A DNA stretch of 64,000 nucleotides from Clostridia bacterium (GCA_017399945.1 JAFQAQ010000004.1:124001-188000), one strand, 5' to 3'; shown: positions 42,942 through 51,776, counted from the stretch's first letter. Numbers and translations are program-made. Notes: generated by a model from the letters alone, not told the origin.

Positions 42942-42947
42942 TATAAT
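42942..42947 (+). promoter_or_regulatory. -10 box of GH39 gene
   Basis: Perfect TATAAT with TATACC at the -35 position, as expected for an activator-dependent promoter. The gap upstream repeats TATAGT twice (42892-42897, 42911-42916), possible AraC half-sites. Confidence 0.5.
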
Positions 42948-42965
42948 GAAAAAAAGGAGATAAAT

Positions 42966-44387
42966 ATGAATCGCTTTGTTAAAATTGGAAAAATTAAACC
43001 TAAAAGTTCAAACGAGATAGAAAGTTCTATTTTTGGTATCGGGTTTGAAAAACTTGATAGAAAGGTTTTTGAGCCGAACTGTGCTTACGACAAAATTGCA
43101 CTGCTTGGCGTTAAACACGCAAGGGTGCAATCGGGCTGGATGAGAACGGAAAACGAAAGGGGCGTTTATAATTTTGAGTGGCTAGACGATATCATAAATA
43201 ATTTACTTTCACGCGGAATTAAGCCTTGGCTTTCGTTAAGTTACGGCAATCCGTTATACACACCCAAGGCAAAGGAAGTTTTTGGGGGCGTGGGCTGTCC
43301 ACCAATTAAAACCGAAAAGGAAAAGCAAGCATGGGTTAATTACTGCACCGCCCTTGCCGAGCATTATAAAGGAAGGGTTATAGAATTTGAAATTTGGAAC
43401 GAGCCCGACGGCGACCATTGTTGGAAATTTGGTGCTAGTGGCAGTGAATACGGGGAATTAACGGTGCTTTCTGCAAAGGCTATAAAGAGCGTTATTCCCG
43501 ACGCTAGAATTATAGGCGGTGCGCTTGGTAGTAGAGAGTGCATCGGCTGGCTATACGACGCTTTTAGTCAAGGTATGGCTGATTATCTTTACGCTATTTC
43601 CTACCACGATTATTGCGAAAAGGAAACGCGCTCAACCGAATTTAACCGTGTTTTAAGGGCTATCGTGGACGAGTTTAACCCTAACATTAAACTAATTCAA
43701 GGCGAAACGGGTTGTCCCTCTTTTTCAGAAGGGTTCGGCGCACTTTGCTATGGAAAATGGACGGAGAAAAAGCAGGCAAAATTACTGCTTAGAAGAGTTA
43801 TTACAGAAGTTAAAAACGGCGTGGATAAGATATCTTGGTTTACTGCCGTGGATATGATAGAAGCCTTAAACGGAGTTGTCGGCGATAAAAAGTCTTATCT
43901 TGACTACGGATACTTTGGAGTGCTTGGCGCAGAGTTTGATGAGGACGGAAATTCGGTTGGCAATTATAGGTTTAAGCCTTCCTTTTACGCTTACCAAAAC
44001 CTTATCTCTGCCCTTTCAGACGCCACGCTAACTAACCTACCTATCGTTTTCCATTGGAGCGAATATTCTATGCGCCCCAACCAGATGACAGAAGAATATG
44101 ATGGATTGCTTACTGCTAGTTTCAAGCGCGACAACGGTAGTAAAGCCTTTATTTATTGGAAACCGACTAACGTGCTTACCACCGAATTTGAAAGTATTTG
44201 TTCGGTAATTTTACCACCTTTCTTTAAGGATATTAAACTAGTAGATTTACTAACTGGCGAAGTGTTTACTCTACCCGACAAAATTATTGAAACCTATCCG
44301 GATAAGAGCATTAAGATAAACACTCTCCCCGTTTTCGACCACCCACTTATGTTAACTTTCGGCGACTTTGTAGAAATAGAAAATTAA
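42966..44387 (+). CDS. GH39-like clan A glycoside hydrolase
   Basis: 473 aa, no signal peptide. FEIWNEPDGD near 142 carries the clan A acid/base Glu and LIQGETGCPSF near 240 the nucleophile Glu. HARVQSGW and PWLSLSYGNPLYTP agree with GH39 beta-xylosidase or iduronidase-type barrels. The C-terminal 110 residues look like the beta-sandwich part. A good AAAGGAGA site precedes the ATG. Regulated, by position, by the divergent AraC protein; substrate unknown. Confidence 0.75.
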   Translation: MNRFVKIGKIKPKSSNEIESSIFGIGFEKLDRKVFEPNCAYDKIALLGVKHARVQSGWMRTENERGVYNFEWLDDIINNLLSRGIKPWLSLSYGNPLYTPKAKEVFGGVGCPPIKTEKEKQAWVNYCTALAEHYKGRVIEFEIWNEPDGDHCWKFGASGSEYGELTVLSAKAIKSVIPDARIIGGALGSRECIGWLYDAFSQGMADYLYAISYHDYCEKETRSTEFNRVLRAIVDEFNPNIKLIQGETGCPSFSEGFGALCYGKWTEKKQAKLLLRRVITEVKNGVDKISWFTAVDMIEALNGVVGDKKSYLDYGYFGVLGAEFDEDGNSVGNYRFKPSFYAYQNLISALSDATLTNLPIVFHWSEYSMRPNQMTEEYDGLLTASFKRDNGSKAFIYWKPTNVLTTEFESICSVILPPFFKDIKLVDLLTGEVFTLPDKIIETYPDKSIKINTLPVFDHPLMLTFGDFVEIEN

Positions 44388-44392
44388 ACGAC

Positions 44393-44422
44393 AAAAAAAG
44401 ACAAGTAGTTGCTTGTCTTTTT
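44393..44422. terminator. Bidirectional terminator
   Basis: Stem AAAAGACAAG / CTTGTCTTTT with A and T runs between convergent genes. Confidence 0.85.
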
Positions 44423-44433
44423 CTTTTTGTTAA

Positions 44434-45462
44434 TTATTCAACCGAAAATTTATATACCGTTTGGTGATTATATTCTTCCCCTGCTTTTAACGTGCAAGAC
44501 GGGTACTCGGGACAGTTTGGGGTGTTTGGATAAAATTGCGTTTCAAGGCACACTGCGCAGTGTTTTATATACCCACGTTTACCCTTAAATCCACCCGTGC
44601 CGTTGCCCGTGTAAATTTGTAGCCCCGGTTTAGTGGTAAAGCATTCCATCATCACCCCGTTTGCCTCGTTATATAAATAAGCGCATAGTTCAAGGTCTTT
44701 CTTGGTTTTGCGTTCTAGACAATAGTTAAAATCGTATCCACCACATTTTTCTATCAATTGCTCTTTACTGAAAATGTCTTTACCTATTTGTTTTGGTGGC
44801 ATAAACGAATAGTCAGTGCCGTCGATATCTAAAAACTCACCGTGGGGGATAAGGTCTAAACCACACTTGGTAATCTTTTTAGCGTTTATCATAAGTTCGT
44901 GCTGTAAAATAGTTTGCGCGCCAAGGTTAAAATACGCGTGGTTAGTTAGATTACAAATTGTGTCCATATCGCTTTTAGCATAGTATTTTATATCCAACGC
45001 GTTATCGTCGGTTAAAGTATAAACCACTTGAACTTGCATATTCCCAGGATATCCACCTGCCCCGTCGGGCGAAAAATGTGATAGCACTAAACCTTCGCCC
45101 TTTATTTCAGCCGACCATATAATTCTATCGAAATTAGTGGTATTGCCACCGTGTAAGGTGTTTTGACCGTTGTTTTTTTCTAGAATATATTCTTTTTGGT
45201 TAAGGGTAAATTTCGCCTCGCCAATACGATTGCAATATCTCCCTACCGTAGCGCCGAAATAATCTTTTTGGTCGTAATATTCTTCTGGCGTCGCACATCC
45301 CACGATAACGTCCACCAACTCTCCTTTATCGTTAGGCACGAAAAGGGAAATTAGCCTTGCACCGTAAGTTAAAATCTCTGCTTTTAGGCCGTTTTCGTTG
45401 GTTAAGGTATAAACGTCGTTTTGTTTGCCGTTTTTTATAAACGAATAAGTTTTTTGTACCAT
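44434..45462 (-). CDS. galM: Aldose 1-epimerase (mutarotase)
   Basis: 342 aa. NTLHGG near 98-103, NLTNHAYFNLG near 165-175 and the C-terminal CLETQFYPNTPN near 304 contain the two catalytic histidines and Glu of GalM. It speeds interconversion of sugar anomers, useful for supplying one anomer to kinases. AAGGAGC precedes the ATG. Confidence 0.93.
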   Translation of the reverse strand: MVQKTYSFIKNGKQNDVYTLTNENGLKAEILTYGARLISLFVPNDKGELVDVIVGCATPEEYYDQKDYFGATVGRYCNRIGEAKFTLNQKEYILEKNNGQNTLHGGNTTNFDRIIWSAEIKGEGLVLSHFSPDGAGGYPGNMQVQVVYTLTDDNALDIKYYAKSDMDTICNLTNHAYFNLGAQTILQHELMINAKKITKCGLDLIPHGEFLDIDGTDYSFMPPKQIGKDIFSKEQLIEKCGGYDFNYCLERKTKKDLELCAYLYNEANGVMMECFTTKPGLQIYTGNGTGGFKGKRGYIKHCAVCLETQFYPNTPNCPEYPSCTLKAGEEYNHQTVYKFSVE

Positions 45463-45561
45463 ATTAGCTCCTTAGGTCTTGCTTATATTATTATATCATT
45501 TTATATCTATTTTAGCAATAAAATAATTTGCCAAAAACCTTATCTTAGGTTAAATTCCGTA

Positions 45562-45590
45562 TTGACGAAAAGGTTTGCGTATTGTATAAT
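45562..45590 (+). promoter_or_regulatory. Promoter of the 178-aa gene
   Basis: TTGACG (45562-45567) and TATAAT (45585-45590), 17 bp apart. Confidence 0.75.
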
Positions 45591-45625
45591 AAAAAAGTAT
45601 TTTTATATCAAGTCGGGAGATGAAT

Positions 45626-46162
45626 ATGTGCTTTTTTAAAAAAAGAAAAGAAGAAAAACTTAATAAAAAATATAGAGAAATCTTAATGAACGTATTAGCA
45701 AGGCAACCTCGCGTTGAAAAGATGCCTATCGCAGGTGGTCGTATAAAAGAAACCCAAGAACCTTTTGCCAAAATCCACGAACTCGGCCCAGCTATGTTAC
45801 AAGACCTTGGCGAAAAAGGTAAAGTTAGAATATCTTACAACCAATCACAACAAAAACTAACCGCTTTGCTAGTATTCTCTTATCAAAAAGGGGATGACGA
45901 AATAGACGTTATTAAGGACGCGCTAGACACAATCGACTTAGACCAAGAGTTTTTCTTCCCCGGCGAAATTTACGATTATCAAATTATTTATTACACAGAT
46001 ACCAAGTTGACGGGCATCAGCTTTTACACCAAAGAAGTTACCCCCAAGAATTTAGAAAAATCAGCCGAAAAACTACTAGGCAACGTTTTCGACTGGATGG
46101 ATATTTACAGCGAAGCATACGAAGACGCCTACGGCATTTGCGACGACGAAGATGAAGAATAA
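45626..46162 (+). CDS. Hypothetical acidic protein
   Basis: 178 aa from the ATG at 45626, 7 nt after GGGAG (an ATG 6 bp earlier is too close). Basic N-terminal 30 residues, an alpha/beta body, and a strongly acidic end (EDAYGICDDEDEE). No membrane segment or known motif. It has its own promoter and terminator and is the last host-like gene before the radical SAM block. Confidence 0.6.
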   Translation: MCFFKKRKEEKLNKKYREILMNVLARQPRVEKMPIAGGRIKETQEPFAKIHELGPAMLQDLGEKGKVRISYNQSQQKLTALLVFSYQKGDDEIDVIKDALDTIDLDQEFFFPGEIYDYQIIYYTDTKLTGISFYTKEVTPKNLEKSAEKLLGNVFDWMDIYSEAYEDAYGICDDEDEE

Positions 46163-46183
46163 CTAACCACTTAATTTGTTAAC

Positions 46184-46216
46184 AAAAAAGAACCCATATT
46201 CTATGGGTTCTTTTTT
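46184..46216 (+). terminator. Terminator
   Basis: Stem AAAGAACCCATA / TATGGGTTCTTT with a T run. Confidence 0.85.
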
Positions 46217-46218
46217 CG

Positions 46219-46227
46219 TGGTGCCGC
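46219..46227 (-). repeat. Short copy of the tRNA-Leu 3' end
   Basis: TGGTGCCGC is identical to the last nine bases (with CCA) of the tRNA-Leu gene at 51827-51835, in the same orientation, and like it comes directly after a hairpin-plus-T terminator. Nine bases can recur by chance. Confidence 0.35.
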
Positions 46228-46236
46228 AAGGCATTT

Positions 46237-46248
46237 TAAATCCGAACC
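46237..46248. repeat. 12-bp direct repeat, left copy
   Basis: TAAATCCGAACC occurs here and at 51628-51639, one copy on each side of the radical SAM/GNAT operon. Confidence 0.5.
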
Positions 46249-46395
46249 GAAAAGTTTTGAAATATCAATACGATATGGGTATATTTATAAAAAATAGGAA
46301 TAAAAAACAACGAATTTCCTAATTCGCCGTTTTTATGTGTTGTTTTTAGTACTTTCTAATAAAACAAAATCCCGACTAAATAATAGCAACAATTA

Positions 46396-47718
46396 CTAAA
46401 AAATATTCGGGGCAACTTTCCGCTTAATATTGCCACGGTATACCATATTGATTCCAAAGAAAAATATAGTGCGGAAAGGGTGCTTCCACATTCGTTTGTG
46501 GAAAATGGTACGTTTCAAAATGGCTTTTATTGTATACAATTCTTTATATACCCTCCAATATTGCTCCGTGATTTCTTCCGCCGAAAAATGCGGTGTATTA
46601 TTCACCGATTTAGAAGGGCAATATTCTAAAATATTGTCGTCAACAATAGAACCACGTGCGTTCATTTCCTTATTTAGCGGCGTTCCCGGAATGGGAGTTA
46701 GACAATAGAACTTCGGAGCAATTATATTGCTATTCTTAACAAACTCAATGGTATCATTCAACGATTGTACGGTATCTGTGTCCAAACCAATTATCATTTC
46801 ACTTGCCACTTCTATGCCTGCGTCATTCACCTTTTTAATGACACGAAGATAATCAGCAGGATCTGCCCAAGTTTTATTGATTTCTTTCATTCCATCTTTA
46901 ACGATGGTTTCCAATCCAAAACTTAATACGTAACAACCGCTTTCTGCCGTCGCTTTTAATAATTCTTCATCATCGGCAATTTGAATGGCACATTGACTCA
47001 TCCAACGCATTTTTAAGGGCTTAATTTGTCGGCAAAGTTCCAGCATATACTCTCTGTCCGACACTATGTTATCGTCCACCAAAAGAAATTCTCTAAATCC
47101 AAGCAATTTTATATACTTAATATCTCGTATAACTTCGCTAATTTCTCTTCGCAAATATTTGCCTTTGAACAAACAGGCAATCGTACAAAATTTGCAAGTG
47201 TTCGGACACCCTCTTCCTGCTTGCACGGGTAAAAAATATCCAATCTTTTTACCCACAACCAAGTCGTAACGAGGACGGGGAAAAGATAATTTTGTCAAGG
47301 GTTTTTCGTAAAAAGGTTGCAAACAGCCATTTTCGATATCCTTGCAAAGTTGTCCTATGGTTTCTTCCGAATCCCCAATCATTACGCTATCGCAATATTC
47401 CTTCGCAACTTCTGGAACAAGACTAACCATCGGTCCGCCCATAAAAACGATTTTTCCACGTTTTCTAAATTCAATAGCAATATCTTTTGCACGACGGGCA
47501 GCGTGCCCAACGCCACCAATTCCAATGACGTCGCAATCGGTATCCCAAGGAATTTCTTCAATAACTTCTAAACAAATTTCACTCGTCCATCCTTCAGGTA
47601 ATAAAGCAGATAAAAGAGGGTGGGCAAGACCTACAAAATACAACCTATTCTTTTTTAACAGTTTTCCTTTGTCGTCGTAAATTGTGGGTTGAATAAATAG
47701 AATTTTCTTATTCATCAC
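46396..47718 (-). CDS. Cobalamin-binding-type radical SAM enzyme (last gene of operon)
   Basis: 440 aa. An N-terminal B12-binding-like Rossmann domain (about 1-150; FMGGPMVSLVPEVAKE near 93) precedes the radical SAM core with GCPNTCKFC near 167-175, the CxxxCxxC ligands of the [4Fe-4S] cluster. PTPIPGTP-type LTPIPGTPLN near 342 is typical of BchE/HpnJ-like enzymes. A basic, hydrophobic C-terminus (HKRMWKHPFRTIFFFGINM) suggests membrane or lipid contact. AAGGAGG lies 7 nt before GTG 47718 and 10 before ATG 47715, so either may start it. Last gene of a four-gene operon. Confidence 0.8.
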   Translation of the reverse strand: MMNKKILFIQPTIYDDKGKLLKKNRLYFVGLAHPLLSALLPEGWTSEICLEVIEEIPWDTDCDVIGIGGVGHAARRAKDIAIEFRKRGKIVFMGGPMVSLVPEVAKEYCDSVMIGDSEETIGQLCKDIENGCLQPFYEKPLTKLSFPRPRYDLVVGKKIGYFLPVQAGRGCPNTCKFCTIACLFKGKYLRREISEVIRDIKYIKLLGFREFLLVDDNIVSDREYMLELCRQIKPLKMRWMSQCAIQIADDEELLKATAESGCYVLSFGLETIVKDGMKEINKTWADPADYLRVIKKVNDAGIEVASEMIIGLDTDTVQSLNDTIEFVKNSNIIAPKFYCLTPIPGTPLNKEMNARGSIVDDNILEYCPSKSVNNTPHFSAEEITEQYWRVYKELYTIKAILKRTIFHKRMWKHPFRTIFFFGINMVYRGNIKRKVAPNIF

Positions 47719-47730
47719 ATATAACCCTCC

Positions 47731-49086
47731 TTATTTCGGAAAAATCATCAATTTTATGTATTGGAATGCGATTTTTGTTGCTCCTTTTTTTACACGATTA
47801 TAAATGTCTTTGCCATATTTTGCTTTGATAAACTTTCTTTGTTTTTTATTAGCCGAAGTTTTCAAATATGCCCGTAAAATATGATAGTAATATTTTCGTT
47901 TGCTCATATATTTCGGTTGAAAAACAACATGTGCCATATCCCAACAAGCATATTCTTTTCTTGATATAGTAATCTTGTGCGGATATTCTTCAAACAAGGG
48001 AGTGCCTGGCATAGGCGTTATAGGTTGAATATTTACAAGAGGGTGGTCAAAGGAATTCAAATAGTCAATTAAGCCGTCAAAATCTTCTTTCTTCCAATCC
48101 TCACCCACAATCAAACCGCTATAACATTGCAAGCCGTTACGCTCTAAAATTTCCACCGCTTTTATATTTTCTTCTACGGAAGATTGTTTGGCAAACTCAT
48201 TCAATTCTTCTTTTTTGAAAGACTCTATTCCTACAAAGAAGGCATCAAAGCCGTGATCGCGTAGAAGGATAATCAATTCCTCATTTTTGGCAATAAAATC
48301 CGCGCGTCCAAAAGCAATATAGCGCTTATGAATATTGTGCTCGTCTAATCCACGGCAAAAATCTTCCACCCGCTGTTTGGAAACCAAAAAATTATCGTCT
48401 ACAATAAAAACGTTGTTTTCTTGGATTTTCTCCAACTCCTCCAAAACGCTCTCCAATCCTCTCGTGCTATATGCGCATACTTGGGTGCAAAAACAGAATT
48501 TGCATTTATATGGACAGCCAAAGGAAGTCTTCATCGTGGCGCAGTTATTATGATAAATATAGTTATAATGATTACGATATTTATTTGTGATTGTCCGATT
48601 TGGCAAATAAGGAACTTCGCTTACAATGTCGGGTTTGCTTTTGTGCGGTGCATAGATACCTGGTATCGCCATTTTATCAATTTTAGGGTAGTTTCCTACA
48701 ATTTCCAAAAGAGTTTTTACACCATTCGCCCACAAGATAAAATCTATATTGTCATCATTAAAATCCGTAGGAACCACTTCGGCATGTACGCCACCGACCG
48801 CCGTCAAAATATTAGGATTGTATGTCTTGACTGTTTTTGCATAGGATTTCACCATCCCCACTGTCGTGATATAGGCAGTAAAACAAACCATATCGTACTC
48901 TTTTTGTTTCAAAAAGTACGTCAACGGCTTTTTCTCTAATAACATATCAACCAAATCGGTTTCCACCGCATTGGATTGAAGTGCAGAAGCAACGTATTCT
49001 AATTCCAATGGTTCGCAAATCATAAAACTTTGCAAATTGATGGATTGCTTGGGGGTATTAGGCCGAACCAGCAGCACTTTCATCAT
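47731..49086 (-). CDS. Cobalamin-binding-type radical SAM enzyme (third gene of operon)
   Basis: About 451 aa from the ATG pair at 49083-49086, behind GGGAGAAAACGG. The N-terminal B12-type domain (MKVLLVRPNTP, LTAVGGVHAEVVP near 95) is followed by FGCPYKCKFCFC near 187 with the CxxxCxxC cluster motif, VDDNFLV, and ITPMPGTPLFEEY near 355. Same superfamily as its neighbour but clearly different in sequence, so two successive radical steps are likely. The C-terminus is very basic. It overlaps the upstream gene by 29 bp. Confidence 0.8.
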   Translation of the reverse strand: MMKVLLVRPNTPKQSINLQSFMICEPLELEYVASALQSNAVETDLVDMLLEKKPLTYFLKQKEYDMVCFTAYITTVGMVKSYAKTVKTYNPNILTAVGGVHAEVVPTDFNDDNIDFILWANGVKTLLEIVGNYPKIDKMAIPGIYAPHKSKPDIVSEVPYLPNRTITNKYRNHYNYIYHNNCATMKTSFGCPYKCKFCFCTQVCAYSTRGLESVLEELEKIQENNVFIVDDNFLVSKQRVEDFCRGLDEHNIHKRYIAFGRADFIAKNEELIILLRDHGFDAFFVGIESFKKEELNEFAKQSSVEENIKAVEILERNGLQCYSGLIVGEDWKKEDFDGLIDYLNSFDHPLVNIQPITPMPGTPLFEEYPHKITISRKEYACWDMAHVVFQPKYMSKRKYYYHILRAYLKTSANKKQRKFIKAKYGKDIYNRVKKGATKIAFQYIKLMIFPK

Positions 49087-50086
49087 TTCCGTTTTCTCCC
49101 TTGAATACGTCAAATTTCGTCGTTAGATATTTATAAGACAAGAATTTTCCTAAAAGTTGGTTTATTTTGTTTTTTACCCAATTAGAATGGTGTAAATAAG
49201 CGTATAAATAGGTATACTTTGAACCTAATTTCAATTTGGATTCATCGGCTGTTTGCCCAAAATCTATCGTTTTAAAGCCATTTTCTATCCCGTATCGCAC
49301 AATTTCCAATAGTATACGATGATAGACGTCGTATTGGGCGTTATACGCATAATCTACACCGACAAATTCAAAAATCAATTCGCTTCCATTTTCTAAAAGT
49401 TGGCAAAATCCAACCACTTTATCCTCTTTAGATAGGGTGAAAATCTTAAAGATATCGCCACGAAAAAATGATATGGGTAATTTTTCAATCTTTACACGGG
49501 ATTTATTATATACCTGCAAATAACAGTTGTACATTTCTTCGGTGAAATCCGCATTGTTTTCCAAATAGGTTAAAGTTAAATCTTGAGATTTTTTTAATGC
49601 TTGTTTATATCGTCTTCTATAATTGCTGCGCAAACTGCCCAAGTAATCTTCAAAGGACGAAAAACGATTGGTAAAAATACACTTAGGACAAGTGAGCCCT
49701 TTAGCGAAACCTTTTAAATCCATATCCTCTAAGTTAAGCAATATTTTAGGACCTTTCATCTTCTTGATATAATCAAGAGCTTGCTGTAAACATTGATTGT
49801 AAACAATTCCCGGGCACGTAACGGATAACGGTACGTAAACGAAGGTCATATCTTGATACAAATTGATTTTCGTGAACATACCCAAATTGTAACGCTTGCG
49901 TTCATAAGTCATAAACACGGTGTCTAATTGTCCGTCTTTGTAAAGCGCATAATACCGTTGATGGCAATCGTCTACGTCTTCCATAAAGGACAAAAATTGC
50001 GTAGTCATATAAATATTGTCGCCCACAATAGAATCCCATTCTTGGGGAACTTGCTTTATGCTTTCATAATTAAAAATTTCTATCAT
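49058..50086 (-). CDS. GNAT/FemAB-fold acyltransferase (second gene of operon)
   Basis: 342 aa. The C-terminal half (about 150-300) has the features of a GNAT or FemAB-like domain: SLRSNYRRRYKQALKKSQ, VGFCQLLENGSELIFEFVGVDY and a TIDFGQTADESKLKLGSK end. The first half, with CPKCIFTNRF, is less clear. Such proteins move acyl or aminoacyl groups from CoA, ACP or tRNA. ATGA overlap with the first gene shows tight coupling. Donor and acceptor are not known. Confidence 0.65.
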   Translation of the reverse strand: MIEIFNYESIKQVPQEWDSIVGDNIYMTTQFLSFMEDVDDCHQRYYALYKDGQLDTVFMTYERKRYNLGMFTKINLYQDMTFVYVPLSVTCPGIVYNQCLQQALDYIKKMKGPKILLNLEDMDLKGFAKGLTCPKCIFTNRFSSFEDYLGSLRSNYRRRYKQALKKSQDLTLTYLENNADFTEEMYNCYLQVYNKSRVKIEKLPISFFRGDIFKIFTLSKEDKVVGFCQLLENGSELIFEFVGVDYAYNAQYDVYHRILLEIVRYGIENGFKTIDFGQTADESKLKLGSKYTYLYAYLHHSNWVKNKINQLLGKFLSYKYLTTKFDVFKGENGNDESAAGSA

Positions 50087-51132
50087 ATTTTATACTCGTA
50101 TACGGCAAAGTTTCGTTCTACATGTTCGCCTATGTGCTTATTGAGAGCCATAGATTTTCGATTGTTTTCCCATACAAAATTTGTTTCAGCGTAAGTGTAG
50201 GAATTGATGTGTTTCATCATTTCATTTAATAATTGTATGGTAACTCTGCCTTGATATTTTTCTTTCACACCAATCGAATTAACTTTTATCGTTTGAATTT
50301 TTTTCTTAAATAAGGTATATCGTAACGCAATCGAAAGCAAACTGTTTTGCTTTCCTTTTTTTAAGATTTCGTTGTAATCGGGATGCCAAAACAGGAAGCC
50401 TACCATTTCATTGCCGTCGAATGCAAACAAAATATTTTCTTTTCGCAAAAAGAATTTCATTTCGCCAATAAGTTCTTCAAAATGTTTTTCTTGTGTAGGA
50501 GAATATAAAAAAGTAGTGCCGATAGTTTCATCGCATACCTGCTTGAAAGCTTTCATTTCTTTGGAGAAATTTTGAAAATCGATAGGGCGAACGATGATTT
50601 TAGAAGGGCGCTGTATGAGTTTACTGCGAATAACGTCCAAATTGTTTCTAAACGCAACCAATTTATGCTCTTCCCCGTCTTTGAAATATTGCGGATAATA
50701 GGTTTTGGTGTAGGTGGAATCAAACGTGTTGGGTTTTTCCATATCTAAACTTAACCCCACGCCATAACTCAAATGCCCATTCAAACCAACGATGATTCTA
50801 CTTACGCCCATTTCTTTAGCAAAGGCTTTGGCTTGCTCTTTCATAAGATCAACTGCTTGTTCTTGCCCTTCCAAAGCTTCAAAAAAAGCCATTTGCACAA
50901 AATCGTCGCAAGGATATTTCACCAAAACACATTGCGCAAGCACGTATTGATTTTCTTCAATCATAATAGGACGAGTTATGCAACTTTTTGAAAATTTTGT
51001 CGTTTTATCCAACAACATATCCACAGTAAATTCCACCGTAGATACGTAAAATGGATCATTTTGGTATAATGTTCTACGAAATTTCTTAAAGCGTTTTATT
51101 TGTTTCTTATTTTTTGCTTGAATGCAATTCAT
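50083..51132 (-). CDS. YghO/BcerS-like GNAT protein (first gene of operon)
   Basis: 349 aa. FKKFRRTLYQNDPFYVSTVEF at 15-35, VQMAFFEALEGQEQAVDL near 83 and a GLNGHLSYGVGL stretch near 118 follow the pattern F..fp..LY.nDP.yVP, FGffE and GP.n.s..d..Gl of long GNAT-fold proteins such as E. coli YghO and the bacterial ceramide synthase-like group. That group N-acylates long-chain amines. The resemblance is by eye and fairly distant. No serine palmitoyltransferase gene is in the window, so a ceramide product is not implied. Confidence 0.6.
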   Translation of the reverse strand: MNCIQAKNKKQIKRFKKFRRTLYQNDPFYVSTVEFTVDMLLDKTTKFSKSCITRPIMIEENQYVLAQCVLVKYPCDDFVQMAFFEALEGQEQAVDLMKEQAKAFAKEMGVSRIIVGLNGHLSYGVGLSLDMEKPNTFDSTYTKTYYPQYFKDGEEHKLVAFRNNLDVIRSKLIQRPSKIIVRPIDFQNFSKEMKAFKQVCDETIGTTFLYSPTQEKHFEELIGEMKFFLRKENILFAFDGNEMVGFLFWHPDYNEILKKGKQNSLLSIALRYTLFKKKIQTIKVNSIGVKEKYQGRVTIQLLNEMMKHINSYTYAETNFVWENNRKSMALNKHIGEHVERNFAVYEYKI

Positions 51133-51365
51133 ACTATAAATCCTAATTTCAACTTATTTATGACCTAAAAAAGCTTACCGCGTTCAGCAATACGACGATT
51201 AAATTTTATTTTTTGCTAAAACAACTCATTTTTTTCTTAAAAAGACAAAAGCACGCCGAATAACGAATAAACCATTACTCAACGTAGCTTAATTTCTTTT
51301 ATTGGAAGATGTTTAGTAACGGCTATTTCGCAAAACTTTTATTAAAACTACTTGTTTATAATTTT

Positions 51366-51394
51366 ATTATAGCATATAGTATAATTCTTTGCAA
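51366..51394 (-). promoter_or_regulatory. Promoter of the radical SAM/GNAT operon
   Basis: TTGCAA (51389-51394) and TATAAT (51366-51371) with 17-bp spacing on the minus strand. It gives a leader of about 225 nt that shows no cobalamin-riboswitch motif. Confidence 0.8.
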
Positions 51395-51575
51395 CTCCTA
51401 TCTATATTTCCAAAAATATTTTGCGGTGATTTGCTATTCTTTCTGCTTATATTATTTGCGTGTTTTAGGTATGAAACAATTAATTTAACTATATTAAATT
51501 ATATTTTGCCGTTCCCGCTATGGTGAACGGCTTAATTATATTTAACCGTTTTTTATTTCGGGATATTAAAAAAGA

Positions 51576-51609
51576 AAAAACGGTAGGAACGTAAATTCCT
51601 ACCGTTTTA
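51576..51609. terminator. Terminator-like hairpin
   Basis: Stem AAAACGGTAGGAA / TTCCTACCGTTTT with flanking A and T runs. No gene lies immediately upstream on either strand. Confidence 0.65.
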
Positions 51610-51627
51610 ATGGTTAAAGGGTAAAAG

Positions 51628-51639
51628 TAAATCCGAACC
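51628..51639. repeat. 12-bp direct repeat, right copy
   Basis: TAAATCCGAACC, identical to 46237-46248. Confidence 0.5.
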
Positions 51640-51776
51640 ATTCTACTTTATATAAGTATTTGGTTCGAATTATACCGATTTGATTCAGCTGGTCGGGGCG
51701 TTGGTGCAAGCACCAACACTCTGCCCGTCAAGTTTGTCCGTCATATGACGTCCGAACCTTCGGTTCTCGTCCAAAC
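51634..51776. other. Structured 143-bp element with three hairpin domains
   Basis: Domain 1: CGAACCA (51634-51640) pairs with TGGTTCG (51661-51667), enclosing TACTT/AAGTA. Domain 2: GGGC-GTTGGTGC (51696-51707) pairs with GCACCAAC (51710-51717) and GCCC (51723-51726). Domain 3: GTTTG (51732-51736) pairs with CAAAC (51772-51776), enclosing the palindrome CGTCATATGACG (51739-51750) and GAACC-TTC-GGTTC (51754-51766). It could be a structured RNA or a folded-DNA recombination site. Confidence 0.6.

Noticed and set aside
51133-51365. Cobalamin riboswitch in the leader of the B12-type radical SAM operon
   Set aside because: I looked because of the enzymes, but the leader lacks the B12-box and the conserved core.
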